Below are positions 34,891 through 48,527 of a stretch of DNA of 64,000 bases, piece by piece. The notes beneath the pieces were generated by a model that saw only the letters and a program-made list of their open reading frames with translations, was not told the origin of the DNA and did no database searches. The stretch spans positions 5,786,565-5,850,564 of the forward strand of contig JAKZAN010000001.1 of assembly GCA_023053545.1 (NCBI GenBank), written 5' to 3'. How positions within the stretch are numbered: the first letter of the stretch is position 1; each line of letters starts with the position of its first letter. The stretch comes from Lepidurus packardi. Its lineage: Eukaryota; Arthropoda; Branchiopoda; Notostraca; Triopsidae. Position numbers and translations under genes: made by a program.

Positions 34891-35070
34891 GCTTTTGGAA
34901 GTAAAAACGAATGAAAGAGATTGGAAATAATACACTGATATGGAAACTGCCTGTAAACAAGCACGAGCGTTTATTGTTACATGTTTTTTCTTTTCTTTTT
35001 TGTTTAAAAAACAGTTGCACGTGTTTTGGAAGTAAAAAGATTGAAAATAATACACTGATCAAGAAACTGC
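34891..35070 (+). repeat. Two diverged direct copies, offset about 130 bp
   Basis: 34891-34950 and 35019-35070 share ttttggaagtaaaaa, gattg(g/a)aaataatacactgat and gaaactgc. A CTCF-like tail catctagcgg lies before the first copy (34715) and after the second (35090). Confidence 0.55.
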
Positions 35071-36879
35071 ATGAAGCGTCACGTTTCGCCATCTAGCGGT
35101 AGGAGTGTTGATTACATACCACATCTTGAGGTTTCTAGTTTTTTGGGGGGGTTTTATGTAGTTCTTTTGTATTGTTATTCATGAGCAAGCTTTTTAGTAT
35201 GCAAACTTGAAGTAACACCTTCTCCTGTGGCAGCTATTATCGCTCGAGACATATAAAGGCGTTATATGGGACAGCCAGGCTTGGAGGGGTAAAAGCAGGT
35301 TACAGGTTCACGTTCCTTTTTGGTCCCATTTGAGAAAAGACGGCTCATCTATATACGCCCATGTGTGTTCTACCTGTTCTCGCACCTGTCTTTCTCTGTT
35401 CTTATGGACTCTTGTCTCTACCTGCTCCTTTATGGCCATGTAAGGAGCCCCAGACAGACAGCAAAAAAAGGGGGCAGGGGAGGATGTGTGATCCCCCCCC
35501 CCCCCTTTCCTCCCATGAACAAAAAAAGAAGTACTTGCTTGTCATCTTGGCATTTTTCATCTCGAAGAGAACGCGAATGTCTTGGGGAGACGGGATTTTT
35601 TATTCTTGGTGACAGTGTTTTGCATATGTCTATTTCTCTTTTATTTTTTTTCTAAACAAATGGAAATTTTATCATATGTGAGAGGGAAGATGAAACTGCT
35701 GGCTCATAATTCGCAGCTAGAAGTCAGTCTGTCTACAAATGTTTACCCACAAGAAACGTTGTCTTTTTATGGTTTTGTGTGAAAACCTTTTTTAATTTTC
35801 CCTTTTTATTCTTCTTTTAAATCCCAGCTTGAATGAATGGATTCTTTGTGGTTAGCAGTAGGAGGTTTGCGGTGAAGGGGTTAACTTACCATGGGAAGGG
35901 TCGTGTTTGGGTTCAAACCTTCAAATATGTGTTCTTGAACATCGCTTACGTCATCCCATGTTCAACTTTGGAAAACAAGATGAGAAAAAGTTTACTCCAA
36001 GACATTAGTGGGTGTAATCAAGGGAGTTACATGCCAAGTTCAGCGCTGTATAATTGAGCACACTTTGGGTTGATAGTAACTTGCAAACCTGGATTTCCAT
36101 CGTGTTTAGATCCAGTATGCAAATACGTCTCCCGAATTTGCAAACTCAGGATCGCTTTTTCACAATTTCTGGGAAAGGTTCGCGGAACTCGATAACAGTT
36201 TTTCCACGTATCCATCAATTTCTCTACTCCGTTAGAGCGTCTGTCAGGAGGTTGTACTATATGTAAGTCACTACATATACGGGTATATTGGTTTCTGAAA
36301 GTTGCAGCATAGACGAGTTTAACCGAAACGAAAATCGAAAGCGATATGGCAAAATCCTCCAGTTTTCCCATACGATCTTTCGTTTCTCGCGATGTGGAAC
36401 ATACAAATCTACAAAATCTCCGTTCGCTTTTTGCAAGCGTTTTGTTGGCTTCTGTTTTTGAAACGTTTGTAACCCAGCTCGCCCAGCTGGTAACGTAAGT
36501 ACCTGCTTTGTTTTCTGCTCGAACCTTAACGCTAATAATCGTTTAAAGAACATACTAAAGGGCGTTGTTAAGTGACCGTTGTCCTGAATCTCCCGAAAAC
36601 GATTGTCCTTTTCGCATAATGGACTTAATTTCGCATAAAGCTTTCCAACTCCCTACAAAGCTAAAATTCCTAAACCAAATAAAAATACAAGAAATTCGCA
36701 GTAGCCCAACGGCCTTGTCGCGTTTTTGATTCGCAGCACCTTCTTACACCCCCCTCGGAAGTGGGAAGCATTTCGAGTAAGAATTAATAATTAATTTAAG
36801 AATATAAGAAACAAAATTCTTAATTTTTTATTTTTTTTATTGCACTTTTAATACTTTGTGACGGGAATGCGACGCTATT

Positions 36880-37840
36880 TCGATGCGAATTGGTTACAAA
36901 AATACTCTTCTGGAGGCGTTTTCGTTTTGTTTGTATCTCTCTTGAAGAAGAAACCGAATCGAAAGGGAAAAGAGAGAGAGAGACAGAGACTGTGTAATAT
37001 CCCCAAACTTTACTGATCGATGACGATTTGGCTCGGGTCCCGCGCTTGCACGTTGCAACCCACTTGTATTCTGTTCGCTATTACTCCAGCTCAGGCGCTC
37101 GGGTACCAGGTTCTCTTCTTTAGTACATAGGCTGCAGTCGTACGGACTGGGTGGGACCTTAGGATCCTTCGTTTTTCTTCTCCGTTTTCCAAGAAAACTA
37201 AGGGCAAAAAATTACAAAAATACTCAGCCTATTTTTTTCAAAAAAAGCTTCTTACTTTGAGGTGGATAAGCGGAATTTTTGGGGGCAATAGAGTGTGTGA
37301 TTCGTGTGAAGTGGATTTTTGTATTCATTGGATTAACCTTGTTGAGCACAAGTCGACGATATTACCCCGTTGGGTTTTCGAAGGCTTCGCCTGAACGAAT
37401 CAGTTGCATATTTTGTGCGGTAAGATTTTTTTCTTGCGTGTTTTTACGGTTTTAAACCGCTACGGGAGATCGTAACTCCAAAGATTGTCACTACTATAAA
37501 CGCTGTGGGGAGTTCACATTGCAATATTGTTGCTGGACGCGTAGTTTCCGTTTGGTTACAATTTAATTAAAATTTTGATGGACTTTCTTTTAGTGTCTTT
37601 TTTATAGGGAGCAATAAGAAGATATGAGTCTTGTGACGCCAAACAAAACAGAAGGATCGTAGGGTAAAGGGTCTCTCACCTGACGGTTGTTACGACACGC
37701 TAAAATTAACCCCCGCGCGCCCCCTTGTGGGAACCTTTTTCTATTCCCTTTTGCGCTCGCCGTCGAGTGTTGCGCTGCCGTCGTTGGTTCATCCTTTACG
37801 AGCGTGAGTAGAGCCCAGAATAGGTCTTTGTAACGGGGAA
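36880..37840 (+). promoter_or_regulatory. Possible upstream promoter and untranslated exon block
   Basis: This stretch is locally richer in G+C than its surroundings (for example cccgcgcttgcacg near 37038, ccccgcgcgccccc near 37711) and contains a gagagagagacagagac tract. Two good donors without an associated open frame, gtgcg|gtaaga near 37419 and acgagc|gtgagt near 37803, would suit untranslated first exons of the PKA gene. This is inference only. Confidence 0.2.
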
Positions 37841-40562
37841 AATCAATAGCTAAGACACTGTTAGAACGGGGGAGAACCCGGAGAAACTGGGAGGTTGAAA
37901 TGGCTGGGTGACGTGGATGGAAAGCTAGTTACCCTAATGGTCGTCCCGAGTTTTCACCTGTTGCCAGAGGCGGGTAGCTGATAGGACAGGGTAGGGGGTG
38001 GAATGACACTGGTGACATCCCTCCGGGCGACTTTGTTAGTTGGTTGTTTTAAATCCAGGAAAGAAACCTAATTTAGACAGGTGATTGAGTCTGTTTTCCT
38101 CCCACTAGGCAAGCCACTAGGGTTTAATGTGATTCTTTAGTGGCTAATTGCATGCCAGCTCACGATTTTCCTTTCCCTTTTGGGAGTGTTAATTGCTCCG
38201 AATGAAATCAATACGTGTTGTAGCTAGAATTAGGCAAGTTTTGAGCAATTGGGCGGTCTTAAATAGCATTTGAGGATAAACAAATTAAATAAATTAAGTG
38301 AAATAAATTTACAAAAGTTTAAACGTAAAACCCTTATGCTTCACCCTGACATTAAGTCTTGGAGTATCCATGTATATATGGTTTTAAATTTCATGAACTA
38401 GAAATTAGTCCAAAATATCAAATATGGATTTTTAGTACTCGGGTTAAATTGGCATTACAGGATTTTGAAACCTAGTGTTAAGAGGGGAGGAAGAGGGAGA
38501 AAAGTGGGAGAAAGAAGGGTTAGGTCTTAGGGGGGGAAACTTTAACTTTTGTATCATCTTGATGATAGCAGAGGGCGGGTGATGGTGTCTCGTATGTAAG
38601 GAAAGGATTAAAAGGAACTGCCTGTGTGAAGATGCATTAGGTGAAGGAAGGGATTAGATTTTTTTTTGCTACTCTTTTTTCATGAGAAGGATTGGAGGAT
38701 TGCGTGGTTGGAAGAGGGGAGTCTTCTAGTTTGTAGAGTCTCGGGACGCTCATTTTCAGACTTTCGTAGTCTTGGCTTTTAGGTCTTGGCGAATCTGCAG
38801 GCGATAGGAGCCTGCGAGTTAGGGGTTTGGCGTGTAGCCTGCAGGCAAGGGAAGACGTCTGCGCGAACGCCTGAGGCTATCGATACTTTTCGGGTCATAA
38901 CTCGCTTAATTCGCTTGACTTAATTAATTCGCTTAACTTCGCTTAATGCTTTTGGAGCCAAATTTTTCTGGGTAAAGGTGGCGGGGATGAATTGACAAGT
39001 AGAAATTGATGAAAACAGAAAAACAGATTGAAGGCCCAAGTTTCCAAAAGATCCGCAACTTTGGGCGGGAAGTGAAAGAGAAAAAGGACTTGTTAAGTCG
39101 ACCAAGAAACCTGGTAGCCGAGGCAACTGTTGACGTCTCTCTCTTAGCAATTGCTTTTCTTCCACCGTAACGATTTCCCCACTACCGGATAAAACATTTT
39201 CGGATACAATTTTTTTCCCCGTTAGCTGCAAGTTTTCTAAGATCACGTTTACAGGCCTCAAGTACTTTACTGCACATACCCTTCAAGCAATATTGGATTA
39301 AAATTTTTAAAAAAAAGAGAGAAAGAAATCAAACCTGAAGCTTAACTTGAAAATAATGCAAAAACGAAATAAATAAAAAAAAAAGATTTGACTAAAGTAA
39401 AAAAAAAATAAGTTGCTTTAACCTGCATCATTTTTGTTGGGCCTATAAACAGATAAATGACTAGATTATGTAAATCCATTAGGGAAATGCCTCGATTTCT
39501 ATCACTTTTTCCCCAGATTAAGAAGTAAATAATAAAAGTAGGATTCCTGGATGCATTGCAAAGTACAGTGCACCAGATATTGCTGCAACAGACATATAAT
39601 GACGACTGTCGAAATACCCTATTGCTTTTTTGGTGGGCGGAGGTTCTGGTTGCGGTCCTATTCTTCATTGAATTTTTCGAAATTCTCGGTTACAATAAGG
39701 TGAACTCCTCGTCTCATTTCGTACGCAGAGTACTAAGGTGTATACGTGCAGTCGGTGAATAGAAATATAATGAAAGCCCAAAACGGCGTTGCGTGGGAGG
39801 AAGGAGCTTTGAGCTAGATGTTGCGTACTCATATGTCTGTAAAGAAAAAGTAACGAAGGGGCTTCTTCGCCTTCCCAGCTAGTTAGTGAAGCAAAGTGTA
39901 CCCATATCGCCAACTTGGGAAAATTTGTGTATGAATAAAGAACGTGTAAAAAAGAAAACAACAAAAAGGGACGCCTTCTATCAGTCGGCGCAGGTTTGGG
40001 CTCTTCTTGAAGTCCGCAGAGAACACACATAGACACAAACACACAAATGTACAGTGAACATACACACACTAGAGAAGAAAAGAGCAGACTAAATCCTATT
40101 TTTGAATCCACCTTAGCCAAAGCTAAATTTGGACACGGGCGGTTATATCTCCCTTGGGGGAACCCTTTGCGTATCCTCCAGCGCCCACCCAATTTGGTTT
40201 TTTTAGACTTGACAACCACCCCCATCTTACCCCATACGGGATTGCCGCCGTAAACTAAAACCCACCCTACCTTTCCCCAAACAATGGTTACATATGTGAG
40301 GATAAGGTTTTGCTCGCTTGTAACCCAATTACGAGCCCCTTTTCTTTGGACAAACTAGACAAGCGTGGCCTCTGGTCCAGTTTTTATGTTTGTTTTATTT
40401 TTAGAAAGTTTTTTACCTTCAACCCCCTTTACCCTTGGTCGCCTCAGGCTAAGAAGTGTGGCTATAAATAGAGAGAAATCTTTAGGAAAGGGTCGGAAAC
40501 CAGCAGGTCAGGATTTTTTTTACACGCAGGCGCTTGGGAAGGGTCAACCCTTGCGCTGGGAT

Positions 40563-40622
40563 GCCTCGAGGGCTAGAGGGGGTGATGGGGTGGCCTCGAG
40601 GGCTGAAGGGGATGATGGGGAA
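40563..40622 (+). repeat. 30-bp unit, two tandem copies
   Basis: gcctcgagggct(a/g)(g/a)agggg..tgatgggg is repeated at 40563-40592 and 40593-40622 inside a G-rich open stretch. Minor tandem repeat in the PKA intron. Confidence 0.6.
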
Positions 40623-43600
40623 GCGTTTAGGAAGGTTTTAGAAGGACAAAAGGGTGAAAAGGGTCTTTTTCCACGGCGTAAAAAAGAACAGGTACAAAAA
40701 GAGACACCAATGGGTTTCTTAGTCTTTTTTTCAAACTTTTTCTAGTTAGGTAAGTTTGTAGGGGAGGAGTTGTGTATATCACGGCTCATTTCCATGTGGC
40801 ACGGTTTCGGCGACCTCGACAGACACTTTTTTTAAGTGTGCCCAAGGACCGGCCGCAAAAAACGGGGCCATATGGAACAGGGGAAAACGTGTGTGAAAAG
40901 TTCTGAAGAAACTCCTTTTTGGTGACATGGGGAGAAACTTGCTTAGGAGATAATTTATGGGTTTATTGTTTGTTAGTCTTCGAAAAGCTTATCATGAGAG
41001 CCGTGCCAACTTTCGCTACTGTGATTTTATGGATGTGTTGTGTTCTGCCAACATGGATTTTTTTAAAACATTTTTTTTTCATTTTTATTTTTCTTGAGGG
41101 GGGGGGGGGGGGAGCCCAGCCCGTCAGGTGTGAATGATGTCAAGGCATATATTGAGGACGGGAAATTTTAACCACCGCTACTGCCTTTTTGGGTGAAGAT
41201 CGGGGGCAAAGGTCCTGATCCTTGCGACTCTTGTGGGTTTGGCTGTGATTATATAGGGTCTGAAAACGCAGAAAGCTTTTCCCTTGTTCGCAAGCGTTTT
41301 TTTTTTTATTGAGATGTTAGATCATAATTCATTCGGGGTACTCTTTTATACTTTTTTATTCAGATGTCGAAAAATGTTTTGCTCAGGAAACAGCTCAAGG
41401 AATGGAGTTGAATCGAAGAAGTTGTCATAGCAACTCAATAAACATCCAGGCTGGGGCAAGCTGGGGTTTTGCTCATACATTATATGTCATCCTCTGGGAG
41501 ACCGTCATTGCTATTGAATTTTTCACTTTTTTTCCATGACTGGAAATTGTACGATCTGCAGTTGACGGCGTATCAAACTGGGGCAAGATAGCTTTATTGA
41601 CGTAGAAAAGTAGGATCTTCCAATACTCGCAATCTTCTGTACAAAAGTGTATAAAAAATGAAAAAAAAAATATTTTTCTTTTCTTTTTTTCTTGGAAGAA
41701 CAAAAATTTCTCGGAAGGTACATAGCTTTAGTGCTTTGGCCCCAGGCGTGAAAGGAAAGGTTTAACTTGTGCGCAGTTTAGTTTTTTGCGACACTTCGTG
41801 GGGAAGGCTTATGGTTAAGTATCCAATTCCGCGAAAGTGACTGCATTTTATGTGGGTTTTTTAAATAGCAGATGCTTATTTCTCACGCAAGAGCCGCACC
41901 ATTAGTAAATGATTATAGTAATTAAAAATGTGAGAAGGTTTTAAGAAATATCATTGAGAGCATTTCCAGGAATTAATTGATTAGAAGGGTTAAGAAATAT
42001 TCTCATACACTTTTTGGTCTTCAATCTCTCACAAATGTTAACGTTAAGACTACCTTAGCTCGGCACAGGCGGTTAACATGGGAAATTACTGAATAACGTT
42101 TAGAGAAAACCAGTACATTTCATGAAAAGTTTGGAATTAATCTTTAGCTTGATAACAGGTAGCGCACAACCAATGCACCCTTTTTTTAGTTAGTAATGAA
42201 TTAGCAATATTCAAATTGTTTGAAACTATGAAAATTACATTTCCTAACATTATGTCCCTTGGTTGTGCACTTGCTGCTAACAAAAGAAAACTGCTTTACA
42301 TTGTTTTCAAACCTAACAAAACATTTTCGACAAATTTTTTGAAAGTTCGAGGACTTGATTTGGTACATTATTGTGCTGTATCGCAAGTTCTGGTGACAAT
42401 TTGTACTGTTAATAATCAAAACAAGCATAGAAACTGTCGGCAATTAGCTATATATTTCTTTATTTTACTGTCTCAGTAAAAGCTACGGCAAAACAGTAAC
42501 CAACATCAGTGCCATCTGTGACTGTTTCGCATCAATAAGCTAAGGTGTACAGGAGCCTTAAATGTTATAAATATAAGAATGATTCAAAAATAAAATTATC
42601 CGAAACTCTACTGTTGTCGTTTAGCATCTTTCTCTTGTATAAACTTCTCTTCTCTTAACATTTTCTCATAAACTTCTTGGTTTTGAATCTCGCATAATTA
42701 TTCTCGTAAACTAGTTCTTAGAAACATTAAACAAATAAAAAAAATAGGGCGTGACAGTCGTGAATATCTAAATCCCCCATAATTAAGGTGTCGTGAATCT
42801 ACTTTACATGAATCTAATTTGCAAGTGTGAACATGAGTTAAAACTGCGAAAGTCCAATATATTAAAGCGTTACCTCCGAATTAATACGGTGTAATTTGCT
42901 AATATAAATCCAATCTTCGTGCTCCCTGAAACGTAGCATCCCAAATTTTGAAAGTTTCTCCTTGGATTAGCATTGTTGGGCGTGTTTGCTCTGTGGTCGG
43001 ACATTTTTACGAGCAAATACATAAAGTTTCTGGCCAATAGCCGGCAAGGTATGTATGTGTTTGTGGGCTACGTTGCGAAACTTTTCCTTTGGCTGCTTGT
43101 TTCCCACAACGAACATTTTGGCTCACATGCGGAGTAAGAATTGTATTGTTGTCAATACGGCTGGTAGCAGTTTTAGAACAGTTAAAAAGTTCGCTTGTAT
43201 ATCGTGCCCTGAAGGAATTCAGTGTTGGTCTGACAAAATCCGAGTGACCGTTTTGGGTTCGGTTTGGTAAGGGTCGGCAGGGGAGTATCCATTTAATCGA
43301 CAGGATCAATAACAGGCTGTTTTTGAAATGGAGAATTAGTCGAAAGCAAGATAATGTCGAAGGTAAAACATCGCGGGATGTTAAGAGAAGAAATAAAACT
43401 ATAAAAACATAGTAGAGAGGGAAGTTGTTGTGTAATGTTTTGGTTATAAAAATAAATAAAGGAAAAAACGCATACCGAAACTTAAACCCACACGAAATGG
43501 GAGTTGAAGGTGGGGAGAAAGCAAAAGGGACATTGATGAGAAACATGCAAATGAGCGTGGGTTTTCTCTTTGGAGCTTTTTTATGTTTCTGAGTAGTTGT

Positions 43601-46600
43601 TGGGTTGTGAGCCGCTCTTTTTTATGAGTATTATTTATAAGAGTTGAATGGGCACTGCCAACGAAACCCTATATGGGCAGTTTCATTGTTTCCAGTTGAC
43701 TGTATAGTGAAAAGCTTGAAGGGAGTGTCCCTTTTGGAAATGTCAGTCATCATTCTTTTCGTGCACACTTTCGTCTGTTGTGTGCTATGTGCGTGTATTC
43801 TGTATATCCTATGTATTCTATATACTCTATATTGCAGTTGCCTCTTTACGTTGATCTACTTCCACAGCTGTGTCCTATCAGGCGTTTCTTCTTTCGCGTT
43901 AAAATTGGTGTCCTTTACGTGAGCGCACAATGCAGTTTGTTGAAGCTTTAGAGCATGAAGTGCAAGCTGAAAAGGGATTATTGTCATCGTTAATTCACTT
44001 GACCTTCCCTTCCAATCTTAGTTGACTTTGGTTTTGCTAGTCGAGGGATTGAAATTACTTGTGAATCACTACCTGCATATAGCGTTTTGAAATGTATACA
44101 CTGCACCAAAAAAGAATTAAAAACCGCAACAAATTTTTAAAGAATTTCAAACTTTTACTTATGCTTTATTATTATTATAAAACGCGGGGAATTGAGAGGA
44201 ATTTTTAGTTTGGGAATTTGCAATGTTACGAAAGAAAAACGAAACTGTATTACAGAGGAAACTTTAAACCACAAATTAAGTGTCTGCCACAGTATATCGT
44301 ATATACAGTGATCATTACAGTGGAAATTTGAGTTACGATGACGAAATCATCGAAAAATGCGTTGTAGATTCTACGCAGTTTAGAATTTACGCAGTTTAGA
44401 TCCTTTCATTTAGATTGAATAGTTTCATTAGGTGTTAATTCTAAACAAAATATTTTAAAGAAACTTTAATACATAACAAAAATGCATTTTCTTTCAAATT
44501 ATTGATTGATTGATTTTATTTATTTTCATTTATTTATTGACTGATTTTCTTAAAAAGTTCTTTAAAATGTTGTTCTGGAGTTATTTTTTGTAGTATGTAC
44601 TTAAATTAAGATTAGACAAGTTACAGTATAAGTATAAGTAACAAAGGAAGATTCTGAATTTCCTTACAATTAAGTTTTTTGTTGAAAATATAATCCACTT
44701 GCTTTATGCGGGGGATCAGATTTAAGTTAACATTAAGCGGGTATTAAGAATAAGTTATTTTTTATTTCTTCTTTTATTACGGCGTTTAAGCTTTCCATAG
44801 TTCTTTTCTGTTTACGGTCCTTGGTTGTTCATCTGATGAGTCATACTCACACTTATATATACTTTGGCTGTGTGAGCGTTCAACACGTCCCAAGTGAGGT
44901 TTTTAGACAGTTTCCTCAATTGTCCTAAAGGAAACAGCCTTGTTGTTATTTGTCATCCCAAAGAAGAAGAAAAGAGGAATTAAACCCTAGAAGAAAATCG
45001 TAGAAAAGAGGAAACTTTAGGGTCCATTCGTCTTCTTCGTCCATGACATTGATTCGTACTTAGAAAAGCGTTCGTAAAAGAGGAGCTATTGGATTATACG
45101 AGAGCCTCTATGTCTCCATACGGAAAGACCCCAGATCGTAAGCTAAAACACGATAGTTGATAGTCAATCCGAAAAGCATCCGTCACGCAGTAAGGGGCTT
45201 TTTCGTTTAGTGTCGATAGCCCTTATTTGACGTTGGAAAATAAGTGTGCCCTGCTGGCCACACCCTTATACATTTACAATCTTGGACAACCAACTTCGAT
45301 TATCATACATAAGAAACAGCTTCTCTTGCTCCCTAAACTAGGTAAGAAAATAAGTATATTTCGCAACCTTTTAAAAATAAAAAGAAATTGGCTTATTCAG
45401 GTCAAATGAGGGTGACCTGTTTCTTTTCTCGTTTTCGGGGAGGGGGGGGGGCTGGCTTGGAAACACATACTCGCACACAACACACACATACGCAGACTCG
45501 CCAAAGAGTATAGGATTTCGAGAGGCAAGAGAAGAAGAGAGGACGAGGAGAAAGAAAGAGGAGATATAAACAGATCCGGAAGTTGGCAGCTTCTTCTTCG
45601 TGGAAGAAAAGAGCGTCCAAGGAATCTGTTTGAGCTTTTGGTGCGTCTATCTGGGAGTCTTATGTTGTGTGGAGATCCTCTTAATAGAAGAATGTGGGGC
45701 TGTTTATAGAAAGGGGGTAAAATGAAACTCAGGGGGATGAGAGTGGTAATCCAAGTCAACAACTCGCGTTCAGTCTCATTAATTTCGAGGGGAACATGAA
45801 AGAGACCTATTTGTGCTCGAAGAAACAAGGCGACGATAATGATGAGGAAAAGGAGGATTATGAACTTGTCTTTTACGGCATTGGATTTCTTTTTTATTGC
45901 CATGTCTGTTTCATTTTGACACGTGCAAGGTGACACCCAAAACATTTCTTTTAAGAGGGTTGCGAGAAGCATGTTGGGGCATTTGTTTTGTTTCAGGTTT
46001 TGTTTCATGTCATGGATGCAATGTTATGAGTCGTGAATTCCTTTGAAGATATTTGGAGCCAAAAAGGGGAAAAAGAAAAACACTGTGTTACTATAGTGTT
46101 TGGGAGTTCTTTAGTTTTGTGTCTTTAGTGGTTCAGCAATGTTTTCTTATAGGATTTAAAGTAAACTTTATAGAGAAAAACGGTGGAAGTTGAGACGGAA
46201 CTCGCGGATGAGGATATTTGAGCTTCATTTTTTAAGAGTATTGACTCATTTTTCTCTACTATAGGTTAAAACAAGTCCCGTGCAGTACTTCTGGTCCTTA
46301 ACGGTCTAGACAAGATTAGGAGTTCTGAGAGCCTTTTCTTTTTATTCCTTGTTTTGAGGCGAAATTTTGATAAGGGGGTAGTCTTGATGACATAGGTTTA
46401 TTCGCATTATGAACGTGAATATTAAAGTGGTGACATCGGATTACAAGCTTAAATCCATTGAAATGACGCGCTCAGGTTTTAGAAAGTTTGGCTGGGAAGA
46501 CAAATTTAATTAACTCTAATTTTCGATGCTGTGTAATTCAAATGAGTTGCATAGTATTCAAAAATAAAGAGCTAAAAATCGACGCGATATTCTTCCTTTA

Positions 46601-46898
46601 AAACGTTGGGTTTGTTGAAAAGCGGAGTGAGTTTCTATATTTGATCGATTACTTGATCGATTTCTTTTTTAACTAACCGATTTCACGTGCTTCCTGGCAT
46701 TACCATAATGGTTTATCTAATCTAAGTTCTAAGTGTTACTAATCTAATTCTTAGTACCATAGATTAGTACCATTAGTACCTTTTTGTTAAACTTTCTAGT
46801 TTAGAAACTCGGATGAAGAAAACGGGAAAACTCAGTTACCTTGATTCTATTGTAATTTTGTGTTCATTGCCTTCTACGGAAGAACGTTTCGGAAGTAG

Positions 46899-47842
46899 GA
46901 GAGAGTGGGGCTCGTTCGGCCGTTTTTTCTTTTTGCTTTCTGTAGACCTCCTTAAGCAATGGAACGAAAAAATTTTGCGCGTTTTAAAAAGTCAACTCAT
47001 CCTTCTTACTTTTGCGTTTGTTTATTTTACAGCTCCGAATTAAAAACCGGAGATATGATCATTTTTCAAAAACTCACATTTTGTCCGAAGGTGCTCCAGG
47101 CATGGGGTAGCTTCGGACGGCCGTGGGGCCCCTTCAGCCCTAACTGTTTTTTGTGGCAAATGTTGAGAAAAACAACATTTTTTATAGAAGCTCACTGGGT
47201 TATACACTGTTATTCAAAGCTTTTTAGTGGCAAATATCCAGAAAAACATACTTTTTCGTTATAAATTCACTGGGTTACATCGATCAAACCACACAAGAAG
47301 GAATTAAAGCTCGTTACTAGCGGACATCACAATTTGGTAGATCGAAACCAAATTCTAGTGATTTTTCCACAAAATATCCACCATCTTAAGACAAAAGTTA
47401 CCCTTCTCTCATTTTTTAGAGACGGGGCACGTTCAGTCTATGGTCCGAAAGTGCCCCTCAAAACCTGTCCGAAGGTGCCCCAAACACCATTTTGAACTTA
47501 GAAAATCAGAAACCCCGAGTACAAAAAGATTTTAAATCCTAACTGCTGTCACTTATATCCTATCCTATCAGCTTGCTTAAGAGTCCACTAGCGTAAAACA
47601 CGGACACCTTTAGGACTAAAACGACACTTGATGTAAAGTTGGGTATTCTTAGTTGCGCTTGGGATTTTCACATAAATATGCGTAAATTCTGAACACTGAA
47701 GTGGAACTTACTCTTCTTTACCCACAAAAGCCATGTATATGACAAGTTTTTGTAGTATTTTAATTAGGAATATTCCTAATTGTGTCGTTGGATAACTCAA
47801 CTGTTCGGGGGTACCCCATGGCCGAACCAGCCGTACTCTCCT
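46899..47842. mobile_element. Putative non-autonomous DNA element with terminal inverted repeats
   Basis: The left end ggagagagtggggctcgttc (followed by ggccg) and the right end, read on the other strand, ggagagtacggctggttcgg, form imperfect inverted repeats about 940 bp apart. Inside, gtccgaa(g/a)(g/a)gtgcccc-type motifs recur at about 47083, 47443 and 47467. No transposase frame is present, so this would be a MITE-like or deleted element. Target duplication not resolved. Confidence 0.4.
47762..47781. repeat. Perfect 20-bp palindrome
   Basis: aattaggaatattcctaatt is its own reverse complement. It lies just inside the right end of the putative element at 46899-47842. Confidence 0.7.
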
Positions 47843-48527
47843 TTAACTGACTTTCAAGCCGAGCACACGTATAGTATAGCATATTAAGTCGATCCAGTCA
47901 ACTCTATATACTTTTAGCATAGGATTGACTGAAAGAGTATGTTTGGCCAAATGTGCTTTGAATATGATTTGCTGGAGTCAATTGACATTAAAGAGCTTGG
48001 AAAGGACTTGGACAGTTTTCTAGAGATGGCCAATGCTTACTTTTAACATACGTTCAATGGGACAAGATCCGACCAAGAGAAAAAACCTTCTTTCCATTTT
48101 ACATTATTCATAACAGCACGTCGATACTGTAACAGAAGGGAAGAGTTTGCGTGCACTTCAGTCATAGAAAGCTTAGGGACCTACCGCTTATAGTTTCGGT
48201 GTTTCGGCGCGAGGTTTTTCAGCTTCAGCCACGACAAAATTCAACTTTGGCTATAGCTTTTTATAATCATCGACAGAGCTCTACAACTACTTGTTTATGC
48301 ACCATTCCAACCTGTTTTGCTATTCTCTCCTACTCTAAATAATCCATACAAAAAATTTTTTAAATCGAAGAGAATCGCTATGGAAAGTACATGTGTAGTT
48401 TGCCTTTTTAACTATGCTAAGTAGTTTGAAACCGAGACCAAATTTTTTGTATTACAATGCTAGACGTAATATTCATATCATTTATGGGATTTATATTTTC
48501 TTCTTTTTATTTCATTTGTTTTTTTAG

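Larger units (their letters stand above)
31621..48527 (+). other. Very long first intron of the PKA long form
   Basis: Nearly 17 kb, AT-rich, with homopolymer runs (C run near 35491, G run near 41099 and near 45440). Open frames on either strand (for example minus 43007-43546 and minus 45397-46008) show no family signature. Repeats, a possible upstream promoter block and an inverted-repeat element inside it are listed separately. Confidence 0.45.

Noticed and set aside
40365-40745. 126-codon plus-strand frame ending near a gtaagt donor
   Set aside because: The stop precedes the donor, so it cannot extend into PKA; the Gly/Glu-rich part is explained by a 30-bp tandem repeat.
43007-43546. 179-codon minus-strand frame
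   Set aside because: No recognisable motif; located deep in the PKA intron; likely chance in low-complexity sequence.
45397-46008. 203-codon minus-strand frame with one hydrophobic segment (KFIILLFLIIIVALFL)
   Set aside because: Long for a chance frame, but composition follows simple repeats (CA-rich and GA-rich stretches) and nothing resembles a known protein; no splice context.
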